From: Paucibacter sp. KBW04
GTDB taxonomy: Bacteria; Pseudomonadota; Gammaproteobacteria; Burkholderiales; Burkholderiaceae_C
Length of the DNA: 64,000 nucleotides
Assembly (NCBI RefSeq): GCF_003852425.1
Contig: NZ_QAJN01000012.1
Location: forward strand, 120,009-184,008
Direction: 5' to 3'
The notes beneath the pieces were generated by a model, which searched no databases, was not told where the DNA came from, and saw only the letters and a program-made list of their open reading frames with translations. Below, one piece after another: positions 33,323-42,805 of this stretch (position 1 is its first letter; every line of letters begins with the position of its first letter). The position numbers were made by a program, and so were the translations under genes.

Positions 33323-33666
33323 CCCTGCATTGTCGATGCTGGGGCGAAGGTGGGGCGAAGGAGGCGTTTGCGGGCGGGCTTGGGTTTGGAGAAAGGCGCT
33401 GCCGCCACCATTTTTTTGCTGGTCTGAATTGGGCGTTAGCGGCGCTTGGGCGCTTGATTTGCGCGGCGTTGGTGCAAGCGTGGCGTCAGGTTCGCCGGCC
33501 GTTCTGCTACATACTGGCCCGGCCAAACTCGGGAAGTTTTCCGTCGTTCTAGGTAGTCGCACGATGACGAGGACGGGCCGAGTCTGGCATCGTAGAAGAC
33601 ACAAGTTGAACCCGTTCGCAAACGGGCCCAGGCCAAGTGCAAACTCATATGGAAGAGACAAAGCTC
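33323..33666. other. Intergenic region upstream of livK
   Basis: 344 bases without a gene between the kinase start and livK. It should carry the livK promoter, but I see no convincing -35/-10 pair. In the leader, CCCGTT-CGCA-AACGGG (33611-33626) can form a small hairpin. Nothing else is evident. Confidence 0.4.
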
Positions 33667-34899
33667 ATGAAAATCATCAAGCATTCCCTGACGGCTGTGA
33701 CTCTGGCTGCGCTGAGCTTCAGCGCCCTGGCGGCCGATCCGATCAAGATTGGCGTGTCTGGCCCCTTCACCGGCGGCTCCTCATCCATGGGCGTCAGCAT
33801 GCGCGACGGTGTGCGCCTGGCGGCCGACGAAATCAACAAGGCGGGTGGCGTGCTGGGCCGTCAGATCCAGCTGGTCGAACGCGATGACGAGGCCAAGAAC
33901 GAACGTGGCGTGCAGATCGCGCAAGAGCTGATCAACAAGGAGAAAGTCGCCGCAACGGTGGGCTATATCAACACCGGCGTGGCCCTGGCCTCGCAGCGCT
34001 TCTATCAGGAAGCCAAGATCCCGGTGATGAACAATGTGGCCACCGGCTCCCTGATCACCCATCAGTTTGCCAACCAGCCCGAGAACTACATCTTCCGCAA
34101 CGCCGCCCACGACAGCATCCAGGCGCCGATGATTGTGGAGGAGGCGATTGCCCGCCGTGGCTATAAAAAGGTCGCCATCCTGGCCGACTCCACCAACTAC
34201 GGTCAGCTGGGCCGGGCCGACCTTGAAAAAGCGCTGGATCTCAAAGGCATCAAGCCGGTGGCGGTGGAGAAGTTCAATATCAAGGATGTGGACATGACCG
34301 CCCAGCTGCTCAAGGCCAAGGAGGCCGGTGCAGAAGCCATCCTGACCTACGCGATCGGCCCTGAGCTGGCGCAGATCGCCAACGGCATGACCAAGCTGGG
34401 CTGGAAGGTCCCCATGATTGGCAGCTGGACGCTGTCTATGGCCAACTTCATTGACAACGCCGGCCCCGGCGGTGAGGGCGCGCGCATGCCGCAAACCTTT
34501 ATCCAGGAGCCGACGACGCCCAAGCGCCAGAGCTTCATCATCAATTACCTGAAGACTTTCAACCCCAAGAACGCGCGCATCGACTCGCCCGTCTCGGCCG
34601 CGCAAGGCTATGACTCCGTTTACCTGCTGGCTGCCGCCATCAAGCAGGCCGGTGGCACCGAGGGCCCCAAGGTCAAGGCCGCATTGGAAGATCTGAAAAC
34701 GCCGGTGGAAGGCGTGGTCACGACCTATAACAAGCCCTTCTCCAAGACCGACCACGAGGCCATCACCGCCAACATCCCGGTGTTCGGCGAAGTCAAGGGC
34801 CAGCGTGTGGTCTATGCCTACGAGGCCGACTTCAAGAAGGCCTCGGAAGTGCGCGTCAAGGACCCCAACGCCAAGGGCGCGCTGGCCGTCAAGAAGTAA
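33667..34899 (+). CDS. livK: Branched-chain amino acid ABC transporter, substrate-binding protein
   Basis: A 410-residue periplasmic receptor of the Leu/Ile/Val-binding family. The ATG at 33667 gives the signal peptide MKIIKHSLTAVTLAALSFSA ending ALA; two ATGs 15 and 30 bases upstream are alternatives. The mature protein starts with ADPIKIGVSGPFTGGSS and has EINKAGGVLGRQIQLVERDDEA, typical of the LivK/Peripla_BP_6 family. The ligand need not be leucine; this family also binds other amides. First gene of the liv operon. Confidence 0.92.
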   Translation: MKIIKHSLTAVTLAALSFSALAADPIKIGVSGPFTGGSSSMGVSMRDGVRLAADEINKAGGVLGRQIQLVERDDEAKNERGVQIAQELINKEKVAATVGYINTGVALASQRFYQEAKIPVMNNVATGSLITHQFANQPENYIFRNAAHDSIQAPMIVEEAIARRGYKKVAILADSTNYGQLGRADLEKALDLKGIKPVAVEKFNIKDVDMTAQLLKAKEAGAEAILTYAIGPELAQIANGMTKLGWKVPMIGSWTLSMANFIDNAGPGGEGARMPQTFIQEPTTPKRQSFIINYLKTFNPKNARIDSPVSAAQGYDSVYLLAAAIKQAGGTEGPKVKAALEDLKTPVEGVVTTYNKPFSKTDHEAITANIPVFGEVKGQRVVYAYEADFKKASEVRVKDPNAKGALAVKK

Positions 34900-34916
34900 G
34901 CAGCGCTCACTGCTGA

Positions 34917-34946
34917 GAGGCAGGTGTGAAGCCTCACACCTGCCTC
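34917..34946 (+). terminator. Perfect 13-bp hairpin between livK and livH
   Basis: GAGGCAGGTGTGA pairs exactly with TCACACCTGCCTC around AGCC. There is no T-run after it, so it is more likely an mRNA 3'-end stabiliser or partial Rho-influenced stop than a full terminator. Such a hairpin in the binding-protein/permease gap is a known way of making more binding protein than permease. Confidence 0.7.
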
Positions 34947-35020
34947 AGCCTGCCGAGCGCCGCGCAAGACTCGCCGCGATTCGGCAGGCCCTTTTCCTTT
35001 CTTGAACTCAGGTCCTTGCC

Positions 35021-35896
35021 ATGCAAATCTTGACTCAACTGGTGTTCAGCGGCATCGCCCTGGGCATGATTTATGCCGTCATCGCCTTCGGCTACCAACT
35101 CACCTTCGCCACCTCCGACACGCTGAACTTCGGCCAGGGTGACGCCCTGATGCTGGGCGCGCTGGTAGGCCTGTCCCTGGTGGGTTTCGGGGTCAATTAC
35201 TGGATGATGATTCCCCTGGTCTGCCTCTTCGGTGCCTTGCAGGGCGCGGTGGTGGAGCGCATCGGTGTGCGGCCGGCCATCAAGATGAAGTCCGAGTTTG
35301 GCTGGATCATGTCCACCATCGCCCTGGGCATCATTTTCAAGAACGTGGCCGAGAACGTCTGGGGCCGCGACGACCTGAAGTTCCCCTCGCCCCTGCCCGA
35401 GTCGCCCTTGCATCTGCTGGGCGCCAATGTGCTGCCCATGGAGTTGCTGGTGATTGGCGGCGCCCTGGCCATGATGTTGTCGGTGGAGTTTTTCAACCGC
35501 CGCACCATTTACGGCAAGGCCGTGGTCGCCACCTTCAATGACCGCGACGCGGCCAAGCTGATGGGCATCAACACCGGCCTGGTGATCACCTTTTCGTATG
35601 CGCTCTCGTCCATGACCGCCGCCTTTGCCGGCGTGCTGATCGCCCCGCTGACCCTGACCGGCGCCACCATGGGCGCGGTGCTGGGCCTCAAGGCCTTTGC
35701 GGTCGCCATCATCGGCGGCCTGACCAGCGGCATGGGCATCATCGTGGGCGGCGTGATTTTGGGCGTGGTGGAGACGACCACCGGCTTCTATCTGTCCACC
35801 GGCTACAAGGATGTGCCCGGCCTGGTGTTGCTGCTGATTGTTTTGGCCGTCAAGCCCGCTGGCTTGTTTGGCAAGACCGCCATTAAGAAGGTCTAA
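35021..35896 (+). CDS. livH: Branched-chain amino acid ABC transporter permease LivH
   Basis: A 291-residue inner-membrane permease with about eight helices. Family phrases are VFSGIALGMIYAVIAFGYQLTF, TLNFGQGDALMLGAL and GLKAFAVAIIGGLTSGMGIIVGG. It begins 121 bases after livK and ends 5 bases before the LivM/LivG gene. Confidence 0.93.
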   Translation: MQILTQLVFSGIALGMIYAVIAFGYQLTFATSDTLNFGQGDALMLGALVGLSLVGFGVNYWMMIPLVCLFGALQGAVVERIGVRPAIKMKSEFGWIMSTIALGIIFKNVAENVWGRDDLKFPSPLPESPLHLLGANVLPMELLVIGGALAMMLSVEFFNRRTIYGKAVVATFNDRDAAKLMGINTGLVITFSYALSSMTAAFAGVLIAPLTLTGATMGAVLGLKAFAVAIIGGLTSGMGIIVGGVILGVVETTTGFYLSTGYKDVPGLVLLLIVLAVKPAGLFGKTAIKKV

Positions 35897-35901
35897 CGAC
35901 G

Positions 35902-37833
35902 ATGTTCAACGCCAAAAAATTCTTTGCCGGCGCCCTGGCTATCGCGGCCCTGGCCGCCTTCCCCCTGGTCTCCGGCAACCCTTACTACATCCACCTGGTC
36001 GAGACCATCATGATCTACGCGATCGTGCTGTTCGGCCTGGACATCGTGGTGGGCTATACCGGCCAGGTCTCGCTGGGCCATGCGGGCCTGTTCGGCATCG
36101 GGGCCTACACGGCCGGGGTGCTGGTGTTCAAGCTCTCGGCTCCGCTGTGGATCACCTTGCCGGCGGCCATTCTGGTGACGGCAGGCTTCGGCGCCTTGCT
36201 GGCCTTGCCGGCCCTGCGGGTGATGGGGCCCTACCTGGCCATGGTGACCCTGGCCTTCGGCACCATCATTCAGATCCTCATTAACGAGATGAGCTTCCTC
36301 ACCGAAGGCCCCATGGGCATCACCTTGAGCAAGCCCAGCCTCTTAGGCCATCAGCTGGACGAGACCGAGTACTACTGGGTAGTCGCCTTGATGCTCTTGG
36401 CCTCCCTGGTGTTTGTGCACCGGGTGCTGCGTTCGCATCTGGGCCGGGCTTTTGAGGCCTTGCGCGGCAGCCCGGTGGCTTCGGACTGCATGGGCGTTTC
36501 GGTCTATCGCTACAAGGTCTACGCCTTTGTGATCAGCGCCGGCCTGGCTGGCTTGGCGGGCGCCTTGTACGCTTACTCTGAACAGTACATCTCGCCCAAT
36601 ACCTATAACTTTGAGCAGACGGTGCTGTTCCTGCTGGCCATCATCATGGGCGGTCGCAAGACCCGCACCGGCGCCTTGCTGGGCGCAGCCATCATCGTCA
36701 TGCTGCCCAAGCTGCTGGATGATCTGGCCCTGTTCCGCATCGTCTCGGTGCTGCTGGCCTTGGTCGTGATGGTGTCGGTCGGTGTTGCTTTCAAGCGCGG
36801 CAAGATCGCGCCCAAGGCCGCTGCGATTCCGGTGGTGGGCAGCATCGCGCTGGCGGCCCTGTCCTTCAAGCTGGAGACCATGACGGACTGGCGACTCACC
36901 GTCTTTGGTCTGATCACGCTCTTCGTCGTCTACTACCTGCAAGACGGCATCGTGGGTTTTGTGCGTAACGCCTTGAATCTGCGGGGCCATGCCGCCACCG
37001 ATGCCGACGACGCCGCCAATCTGCCCAATATCGCCGATGCCCTGGGCCAGCGCGCCGGCACGGGCAATGCCGAGTTGCTGGAAGCCAAGCAGATCCTGAT
37101 GCAGTTCGGCGGCCTGAAGGCGCTGAACAATGTCGATCTGAAGATCAAGCGCGGCACCATTCACGGCCTGATCGGCCCTAACGGCTCGGGCAAGAGCACG
37201 ATGATGAATGTGCTGACGGGCATCTATGTGCCCACCGCCGGCACGGTCACCTTCGGCGGCCGTACGCTGAACGGGCGCACCTCGTCTGACATCGCGCTCT
37301 CGGGCATTGCACGGACCTTCCAGAATGTGCAGCTCTTCGGTGAGATGACGGCGCTGCAAAACGTGTTGGTCGGCCTGCACCACAGCTTCAAGAGCAATCT
37401 TGTCGATGTGGCCTTGCACCTGCCCCGCTATCTGCGCGAGAACCGGGAGAACACCGCGCGTGCCCTGGGCCTCCTGCGCTTTGTGGGCCTGGCCGATCTG
37501 GCCGGCGAGGAGGCGCGCAATCTGCCGTATGGCAAGCAACGTCTGCTGGAGATCGCTCGCGCCCTGGCCCTGGACCCACAGCTGCTCCTGCTCGATGAGC
37601 CGGCCGCCGGCCTGACCGCGCCCGATATCAAGGAGCTGATCGCCATCATCCGCAAGATCCGCGAGCATGGTGTGACCGTGATCCTGATCGAACACCATAT
37701 GGATGTGGTGATGAGCATGTGCGACACCGTTTCGGTGCTGGACTTCGGCCAGAAGATCGCCGAAGGCCTGCCCGCCCAGGTGCAGGCGGACGAGAAGGTC
37801 ATCGAGGCCTACCTCGGCGGCCAGGCTTCCTGA
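35902..37833 (+). CDS. LivM-LivG fusion: permease plus ATPase
   Basis: A 643-residue polypeptide joining two normally separate subunits. Residues about 1-320 are LivM (IVLFGLDIVVGYTGQVSLGHAGLFGIGAYT, LRGSPVASDCMGVSVYRYK). After extra hydrophobic segments and a linker (about 321-395), residues about 395-643 are LivG: Walker A GPNGSGKST, signature NLPYGKQRLLEIARALA, Walker B LLLLDEPAAGL, H-loop LIEHHMDVV. The reading frame is uninterrupted. Fusions of this type are known in betaproteobacteria. The ATP-binding half pairs with LivF. Confidence 0.93.
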   Translation: MFNAKKFFAGALAIAALAAFPLVSGNPYYIHLVETIMIYAIVLFGLDIVVGYTGQVSLGHAGLFGIGAYTAGVLVFKLSAPLWITLPAAILVTAGFGALLALPALRVMGPYLAMVTLAFGTIIQILINEMSFLTEGPMGITLSKPSLLGHQLDETEYYWVVALMLLASLVFVHRVLRSHLGRAFEALRGSPVASDCMGVSVYRYKVYAFVISAGLAGLAGALYAYSEQYISPNTYNFEQTVLFLLAIIMGGRKTRTGALLGAAIIVMLPKLLDDLALFRIVSVLLALVVMVSVGVAFKRGKIAPKAAAIPVVGSIALAALSFKLETMTDWRLTVFGLITLFVVYYLQDGIVGFVRNALNLRGHAATDADDAANLPNIADALGQRAGTGNAELLEAKQILMQFGGLKALNNVDLKIKRGTIHGLIGPNGSGKSTMMNVLTGIYVPTAGTVTFGGRTLNGRTSSDIALSGIARTFQNVQLFGEMTALQNVLVGLHHSFKSNLVDVALHLPRYLRENRENTARALGLLRFVGLADLAGEEARNLPYGKQRLLEIARALALDPQLLLLDEPAAGLTAPDIKELIAIIRKIREHGVTVILIEHHMDVVMSMCDTVSVLDFGQKIAEGLPAQVQADEKVIEAYLGGQAS

Positions 37834-37858
37834 GTGCTTGATTTCAAGGATTCCCAAT

Positions 37859-38584
37859 ATGCTCCAAATCAAAAACCTCAGCGCCGGCTACGGCAAGGTC
37901 CAGGTCCTGCACGGTATCTCCATCGAGGTGCCCAAGGGCAAGGTCGTGACCTTGATCGGCTCCAATGGTGCGGGCAAGACGACCACCATGCGCGCCGTCT
38001 CCGGCATGATCGCGCCCACCGCCGGTGAGATCGTGCTCAACGGCAAGCCCATCGCGGGCCTGGAGTCCTACGAGATCGCCCGCCGCGGTCTGGCCCATTC
38101 ACCCGAAGGCCGGCGCGTGTTTGCCACCATGACGGTGACCGACAATCTGCGCCTGGGCGCCTTCCCGCGCTATACCGGCAGCCGGCCCAAGGGCGATGTG
38201 GAGGCCGACCTGAGCCGCGCCATGGATCTGTTCCCCCGCCTCAAGGAGCGCCGCGAGCAACTCGCCGGCACGCTCTCCGGCGGCGAGCAGCAGATGCTGG
38301 CCATGGCCCGCGCCACCATGCTTAATCCGGACGTAATGCTGCTGGACGAGCCCTCCATGGGCCTGGCCCCCATCCTGGTGGCCGAGGTCTTCCGCATCAT
38401 CGAGCGGCTCAAGGAGCAGGGCGTGACCATGCTCCTGGTCGAGCAGTTCGCCGCCGCTGCGCTTGGCGTGGCCGACTACGGTTATGTGCTGGAAAACGGC
38501 CGCATCTCGCTGCACGGCCCAGCCGAGAAGCTACGCAATGACCCGGCGGTGAAGGCGGCGTATTTGGGGGGCGGTGGGCACTGA
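37859..38584 (+). CDS. livF: Branched-chain amino acid ABC transporter ATPase LivF
   Basis: A 241-residue ATPase. The ATG at 37859 follows AAGGA by eight bases and gives MLQIKNLSAGYGKVQVLHG; an upstream in-frame start is less well placed. Walker A is GSNGAGKTT, the signature TLSGGEQQMLAMARA, Walker B VMLLDEPSMGLAP, H-loop LLVEQ. Last gene of the liv operon. Confidence 0.95.
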   Translation: MLQIKNLSAGYGKVQVLHGISIEVPKGKVVTLIGSNGAGKTTTMRAVSGMIAPTAGEIVLNGKPIAGLESYEIARRGLAHSPEGRRVFATMTVTDNLRLGAFPRYTGSRPKGDVEADLSRAMDLFPRLKERREQLAGTLSGGEQQMLAMARATMLNPDVMLLDEPSMGLAPILVAEVFRIIERLKEQGVTMLLVEQFAAAALGVADYGYVLENGRISLHGPAEKLRNDPAVKAAYLGGGGH

Positions 38585-38628
38585 GGCCCATGCGCGGCCG
38601 GGCTTCTCGCCCGAGGGGGCTTGCTGCC

Positions 38629-39555
38629 CTAGAACCAGTCCCGCATCTGCGCCGGGTAGTCCTTGGGCAGGATGTGGCCGCCAGGGAAGCGCAGATGCTT
38701 TTTCTCGCGGCCGGGCAAGGCCTCGAACAAGGCTTGGTTCTGCTGGAGGCTGGCGACTTCATCATCGTCGGCGCTGAGCAGCCAGAGCTTTTTGTCGGCC
38801 AGGGCGGGCGCAAAGCGCAGCGGGGCCACGGCGGCGACCTTGTCGTCCAGATGCGGCGGTACGATGGCGGCCACGGCCGTGATGCGGGGCTCCTGGGCGC
38901 CCAGGATCAAGGCCATCTGCCCGCCCATGCTGTAACCGCTGACCTGGATTTTGCGGCCGTCGATCTGAGGCTGTGGCAGCAGCCAGTCCAGCAGCAGGCG
39001 GTAGTCCTTGATGCTGTCGATGATCATGGCCTCATAGGGCTCGCGCTTGCCCCAGAGCTTCATATCGCGCATCAGATCGAGCACGCTGTACTCGAGATTC
39101 TTGCGTTCACCATGGCGGCGCGCGTCCAGGGCCAGCACCGCATAGCCTTGTTGCAGGGCCTGCTCGGTGACGAGGTGGGTGTGCTCCAGGGTTTCGCCGC
39201 CCTTGTACGTGGACTGCCACCAGCGCATATGGCTGCGGCCCAGGCCGTGGAAGGCGATCAGCAAGGGGAAGGGCGATTTGGCCTGGGCCGGGTCGCTAGG
39301 GTATTTGATGCGGCCGTTGACCGGCGCGCCATCGAAGCTGTTGAAACGGATCTCGTAAGCGTGCTCGCCCAGGTGTTTAAGGCTTGGAGCAAAAGCAAGC
39401 GGCGCGCTGTAGTCGTAGCGCGCCTGCACTTGCTCGGGGGAGGGTTGATAGGGTTTGAGTCCGAAGATGCCCCACCAAAGTGCGGCGGTGGTGGCGAGGA
39501 CGGCGAGTGCTGTGAGCATGAGCTTGCTTGCCTTTTTCCTGAAAGTTGTTTGCAT
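38629..39555 (-). CDS. Alpha/beta hydrolase, membrane-anchored
   Basis: A 308-residue hydrolase with an N-terminal anchor (KLMLTALAVLATTAALWWGIF). Motifs: LLIAFHGLGRSHMRWW (oxyanion HG), ALDARRHGERK, nucleophile elbow SGYSMGGQMALILGA, Asp in LSADDDEV and His in FPGGHILP. It resembles the dienelactone hydrolase/xylan esterase-like group. The ATG at 39555 is used; a TTG five codons earlier is possible. Converges on livF. Confidence 0.87.
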   Translation of the reverse strand: MQTTFRKKASKLMLTALAVLATTAALWWGIFGLKPYQPSPEQVQARYDYSAPLAFAPSLKHLGEHAYEIRFNSFDGAPVNGRIKYPSDPAQAKSPFPLLIAFHGLGRSHMRWWQSTYKGGETLEHTHLVTEQALQQGYAVLALDARRHGERKNLEYSVLDLMRDMKLWGKREPYEAMIIDSIKDYRLLLDWLLPQPQIDGRKIQVSGYSMGGQMALILGAQEPRITAVAAIVPPHLDDKVAAVAPLRFAPALADKKLWLLSADDDEVASLQQNQALFEALPGREKKHLRFPGGHILPKDYPAQMRDWF

Positions 39556-39676
39556 GGGGTTGCCTATCAAGGCCTGATCGAGGCCGGAACGGCAAGACTA
39601 AGCGGCCAGATGTGAAGCCTCTGTGAGGCCGTCTGATCGCGCCCCGCCAGCGCCTGCTTGCCGTGCGAACAGCGGC

Positions 39677-40963
39677 TTAGGCGTCTGTGCAAGCATCCAA
39701 GAGCCTGACCGTGGTCCAGCCCGCCGCATGCTGCAACTGCAGCTGCAGGCCCTGGGCCTCGGCCAGGCGGCGCACGATGGACAAGCCCAGTCCCAGGCCG
39801 GCGCTGGCCTCGCTCTTGAGGCCGGTTTGGCGGCCGGCAGCGTCAGCCGCCAGCAGGGCCTGGGGTGGCGCTAGGCTGGCATTGGCGATGCTCAGGCACT
39901 GCGCATCAGCGCTGATGCGGATCTGCGGCGACTGTCGGTGCGCCAAGGCATTGCCGAGCAGATTGGCCAGCAGCAGCTGGGTCAGGGCGGGCGGCCATGT
40001 GCGCGTGACCGTGGCGTCTATCTGCAGCTCAAGTTCAATGCCTTGCTGATCCAGCAAGGGCGCATGGGCCAGCACCAACTGCTCGATTTGCGGCAGCAGG
40101 GCGCGCGGCTCGCCGGCCGCGAAGGTGGGCGTGGACTCGCGGGCCAGGGCCAGCAGCAGGTCCACCGTCTGCTGCAACTGCCAGAGCGCTGCGCTCATGG
40201 AGGCCAGGGTCGCGCTTTGCTCGGGCAGGGCACGGGCTTGCAAGTCTTCGCAGGCCAGGCGCAGCACCGCCAGCGGGGTGCGCAACTCGTGGCTGGCGTC
40301 GCGGGTGAAGGCTTGTTCACGGGCGATCAGCTCGCGGGTGCGCAGGTTCAGCTGGGCCAGCTGAGTGGCCAAAAGGCCGACTTCATCATCGCCATAACTC
40401 TGCGCCAGATCGGTGGGGAGTTCCTCGGGCCGGCTCTGCGCCACGGCCTGCGCCAGACGGGCCAGGGGCGCGCTGCTGCGGCGCGCCAGCCACCATGCCA
40501 GGCCCAGGGCCAGCAGGGTCAGGCCAGCCCCCCAAAAGGCCAACCAGCCCAGCAGCTGCTGGCGCATCGGCCTCACCACCAGCTGGCCGCTGACCTCGGC
40601 CACCAGCAGGCTACCGGCCGCGTCCAGCGTCAGCAGGTGGTAGTGGCGGCCCTCGCTGCCCGCCAGTTCCTGCGAGCGAGGCTCGGCCTGGCGCGCCAGG
40701 ACCAGATCGGCGGGCAAGGCCTGGCCCGGGCCGTAGAGCCGGATGAAGTCCTGCGCCGGCTCGCGCCAGCCCTGACCGGCGGCTTGACTGGCTTTTTGGC
40801 GCTGCGCTTCCTGGCGCAGGGCGGTGTTGAAGAACTGGTCTTCCACCGCGTAGACAAAGGCCATGGCAAAAAGGCCAAACACCGCGCTGACCAGCAAGGT
40901 GTAGGTGGTGAAGGCCAGCATCAGGCGCTGTTGTAAACGGGGGCGGTGGGGCGAGGTCTTCAT
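39677..40963 (-). CDS. Sensor histidine kinase
   Basis: A 428-residue inner-membrane kinase. Helix 1 (AFTTYTLLVSAVFGLFAMAFVYA) and helix 2 (LLGWLAFWGAGLTLLALGLAWWLA) enclose a periplasmic sensor domain of about 110 residues. A HAMP-like linker follows, then the H-box FTRDASHELRTPLAVL, the N-box ANLLGNALAHR and the G-box SAGLGLGLSIVRRLA. It overlaps the regulator gene by four bases. Signal unknown. Confidence 0.92.
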   Translation of the reverse strand: MKTSPHRPRLQQRLMLAFTTYTLLVSAVFGLFAMAFVYAVEDQFFNTALRQEAQRQKASQAAGQGWREPAQDFIRLYGPGQALPADLVLARQAEPRSQELAGSEGRHYHLLTLDAAGSLLVAEVSGQLVVRPMRQQLLGWLAFWGAGLTLLALGLAWWLARRSSAPLARLAQAVAQSRPEELPTDLAQSYGDDEVGLLATQLAQLNLRTRELIAREQAFTRDASHELRTPLAVLRLACEDLQARALPEQSATLASMSAALWQLQQTVDLLLALARESTPTFAAGEPRALLPQIEQLVLAHAPLLDQQGIELELQIDATVTRTWPPALTQLLLANLLGNALAHRQSPQIRISADAQCLSIANASLAPPQALLAADAAGRQTGLKSEASAGLGLGLSIVRRLAEAQGLQLQLQHAAGWTTVRLLDACTDA

Positions 40964-41649
40964 GCTGCAACGTCCAGGCGCAGACCGACGCTGTGTACCG
41001 TCTTGATCAGGCCATGCGCCGGCCCCAGGGCCTGGCGCAAGGTGTAGAGATGGCTGCGCAAGGCGTCGGACTCGGGCGGCTCATCGGCCCACAGCGCTTG
41101 CTGCAACTCGCTGCGGCCGAGGGTGCGCGGCCAGGCTTCGGCCAGGGTTAGCAGCAGGCGGTAGGCTTGGCGCGGCAGGGCAGGCAAGACCTGACCCTCA
41201 ATGCTGACCTCGGCGCTGCGGCGGTCGATTTGCAGCGGGCCGCGCTGCAGCACCGGGCTGCGGCCCAGCTCGCTGCGCCTGGACAGGGCCTGGCAGCGCC
41301 ACAGCAGCTCCTCCCCCGCAAAAGGCTTGAGCAGATAGTCGTCGGCACCGGCGCCAAAGCCCTGGCGTTTGTCGTCCAGAGTGTCGCGGGCGGTCAGCAT
41401 CAGCACGGGGATGGGGCGCTCGGCTTGCTCGCGCAGCTGCTGGCAGACCTGCAAGCCGTCCAGGCCGGGCAGACCCAGGTCCAGCACCATCACATCGGGT
41501 GGCCAATCCAGGGCCAGTTGCAGGCCCAAACGGCCGTCGCTGGCCTCCTCGACAAGCCAGCCAGCCGCTTGCAAGAGGCTGACGATTTGGGCGCGCAGCG
41601 GGGCATGGTCTTCGACCACGAGGATGCGCGGGGGCGGCTGCTGGCTCAT
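40960..41649 (-). CDS. OmpR-family response regulator
   Basis: A 229-residue regulator. Receiver domain with ILVVEDHAPLRAQI, phosphoacceptor Asp in VMVLDLGLPGLDG, and LKPFAGEEL; then a winged-helix DNA-binding domain (about 130-225) ending in LIKTVHSVGLRLDV. First gene of the operon with the kinase. The adjacent DJ-1-type gene is 12 bases upstream on the same strand and could share its transcript. Confidence 0.93.
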   Translation of the reverse strand: MSQQPPPRILVVEDHAPLRAQIVSLLQAAGWLVEEASDGRLGLQLALDWPPDVMVLDLGLPGLDGLQVCQQLREQAERPIPVLMLTARDTLDDKRQGFGAGADDYLLKPFAGEELLWRCQALSRRSELGRSPVLQRGPLQIDRRSAEVSIEGQVLPALPRQAYRLLLTLAEAWPRTLGRSELQQALWADEPPESDALRSHLYTLRQALGPAHGLIKTVHSVGLRLDVAA

Positions 41650-41661
41650 AGGCTGAGCGGC

Positions 41662-42723
41662 TCAGGGCTTGTTCACGCTGAGCGTGGCCAGCGAGCGCTT
41701 GGCCTCGGCCATCGCCTGGCCCAGCATGGCGTGCTTGAAATAGGGTTCGGCCAGGCGCATCAGTGACAAGGCCTGGCGGCGGTCGGCGTCGTCGCTGGCT
41801 TGTTGGAATTGGTAGACCCCTAGGGCGGCGATCAGCTCGGTCTTGTAGGTTTTTGGGGTATGGGTATCGGCCGCCAACTCCGCCTGCACCGCGGCATGCT
41901 CGCCGTCCAGCCAGCGCAGGGCCAGCTTCAGCGTGGCCTCGTCGGCAAAGGCTTGGCGGGCCGCGGGTTCGGTGCCCAGGGCGCGCAAGACCGCCTCGGT
42001 CATGGCGGCGGTGGAGTAGGGGTTCTGGCCGGTGATCAGGCGCCCATCCACCACTACCTTGGGCAGCATCAGCGAGGCCTCTTCCCAGCGCGCGCCCTGG
42101 GCCTTGAGTTTGTCCTCCAGCAGCCAGGGGAATTGCGCCGCCCACTTCTTACCAAAAGCAGCTTCCTCCTCGTTGCTGAAGCCGGTCAGGCGCCGGCCGG
42201 CGACCAGGGGCTGACCGTCGGCGCGCTTGACCTCGGCCAGTGCGGCCGGGCCATGGCAGACGGCGGCGATTACCGCGCCCTGAGCGTCCATCGCACTCAG
42301 CAGCTGCTGCAGGCTGGGGTCCTTGGGCAGATCAAACATGGCGCCCTTGCCGCCCATGATCAGCACGGCGCGGTAGTCCTTGGCCCTCAGGCTGGCGGTG
42401 GCCAGCGTCTGGCGCAAAGCCGCCTGGGCCTGGGGATCGGCGGCGAGGCGTGCGTTGTAGTCGTGCTCGGCATTGAAACGATCGGCTTGCACGGCACCGC
42501 CCTGCGGGCTGGCCACATCGACGCTCAGACCGTTGGCGCGTAGCAGCAACCAGGCCTGAGCGAACTCGTCCATCTCAAAGCCGGGGCGGGTCTTGCCCTG
42601 CTCGCGGCCTTCACCGCTGACGACGATCAAGACTTTGCCGCTCGGCTCTGCGGCCCCACTGGATGCAATCAGGCCAAGGCATAGCAAGCCGCCGACGAGG
42701 CTGCGTTTGAGTGTGTGTCGCAT
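41662..42723 (-). CDS. DJ-1/PfpI family protein, exported
   Basis: A 353-residue protein with a signal peptide (GGLLCLGLIASSGAAEP) and a class I glutamine amidotransferase-like domain (about 25-255). Nucleophile Cys is in AVCHGPAAL. GKTRPGFEMDEFAQAWLLLRANG and LIMGGKGAMFDLP are the family entry. The C-terminal 100 residues (from about 250) are an extra helical part. The Hsp31/PfpI-like domain suggests a glyoxalase III or chaperone type activity; export to the periplasm is unusual. Upstream of the two-component pair. Confidence 0.85.
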   Translation of the reverse strand: MRHTLKRSLVGGLLCLGLIASSGAAEPSGKVLIVVSGEGREQGKTRPGFEMDEFAQAWLLLRANGLSVDVASPQGGAVQADRFNAEHDYNARLAADPQAQAALRQTLATASLRAKDYRAVLIMGGKGAMFDLPKDPSLQQLLSAMDAQGAVIAAVCHGPAALAEVKRADGQPLVAGRRLTGFSNEEEAAFGKKWAAQFPWLLEDKLKAQGARWEEASLMLPKVVVDGRLITGQNPYSTAAMTEAVLRALGTEPAARQAFADEATLKLALRWLDGEHAAVQAELAADTHTPKTYKTELIAALGVYQFQQASDDADRRQALSLMRLAEPYFKHAMLGQAMAEAKRSLATLSVNKP

Positions 42724-42805
42724 GCAAGGAACTCCAGAAATTGAGGGTGAACTCAGTCTAGGAATCCCCTTGTGAAGCCGATGTCAAGCCAAGCTCAGAC
42801 CTGAA

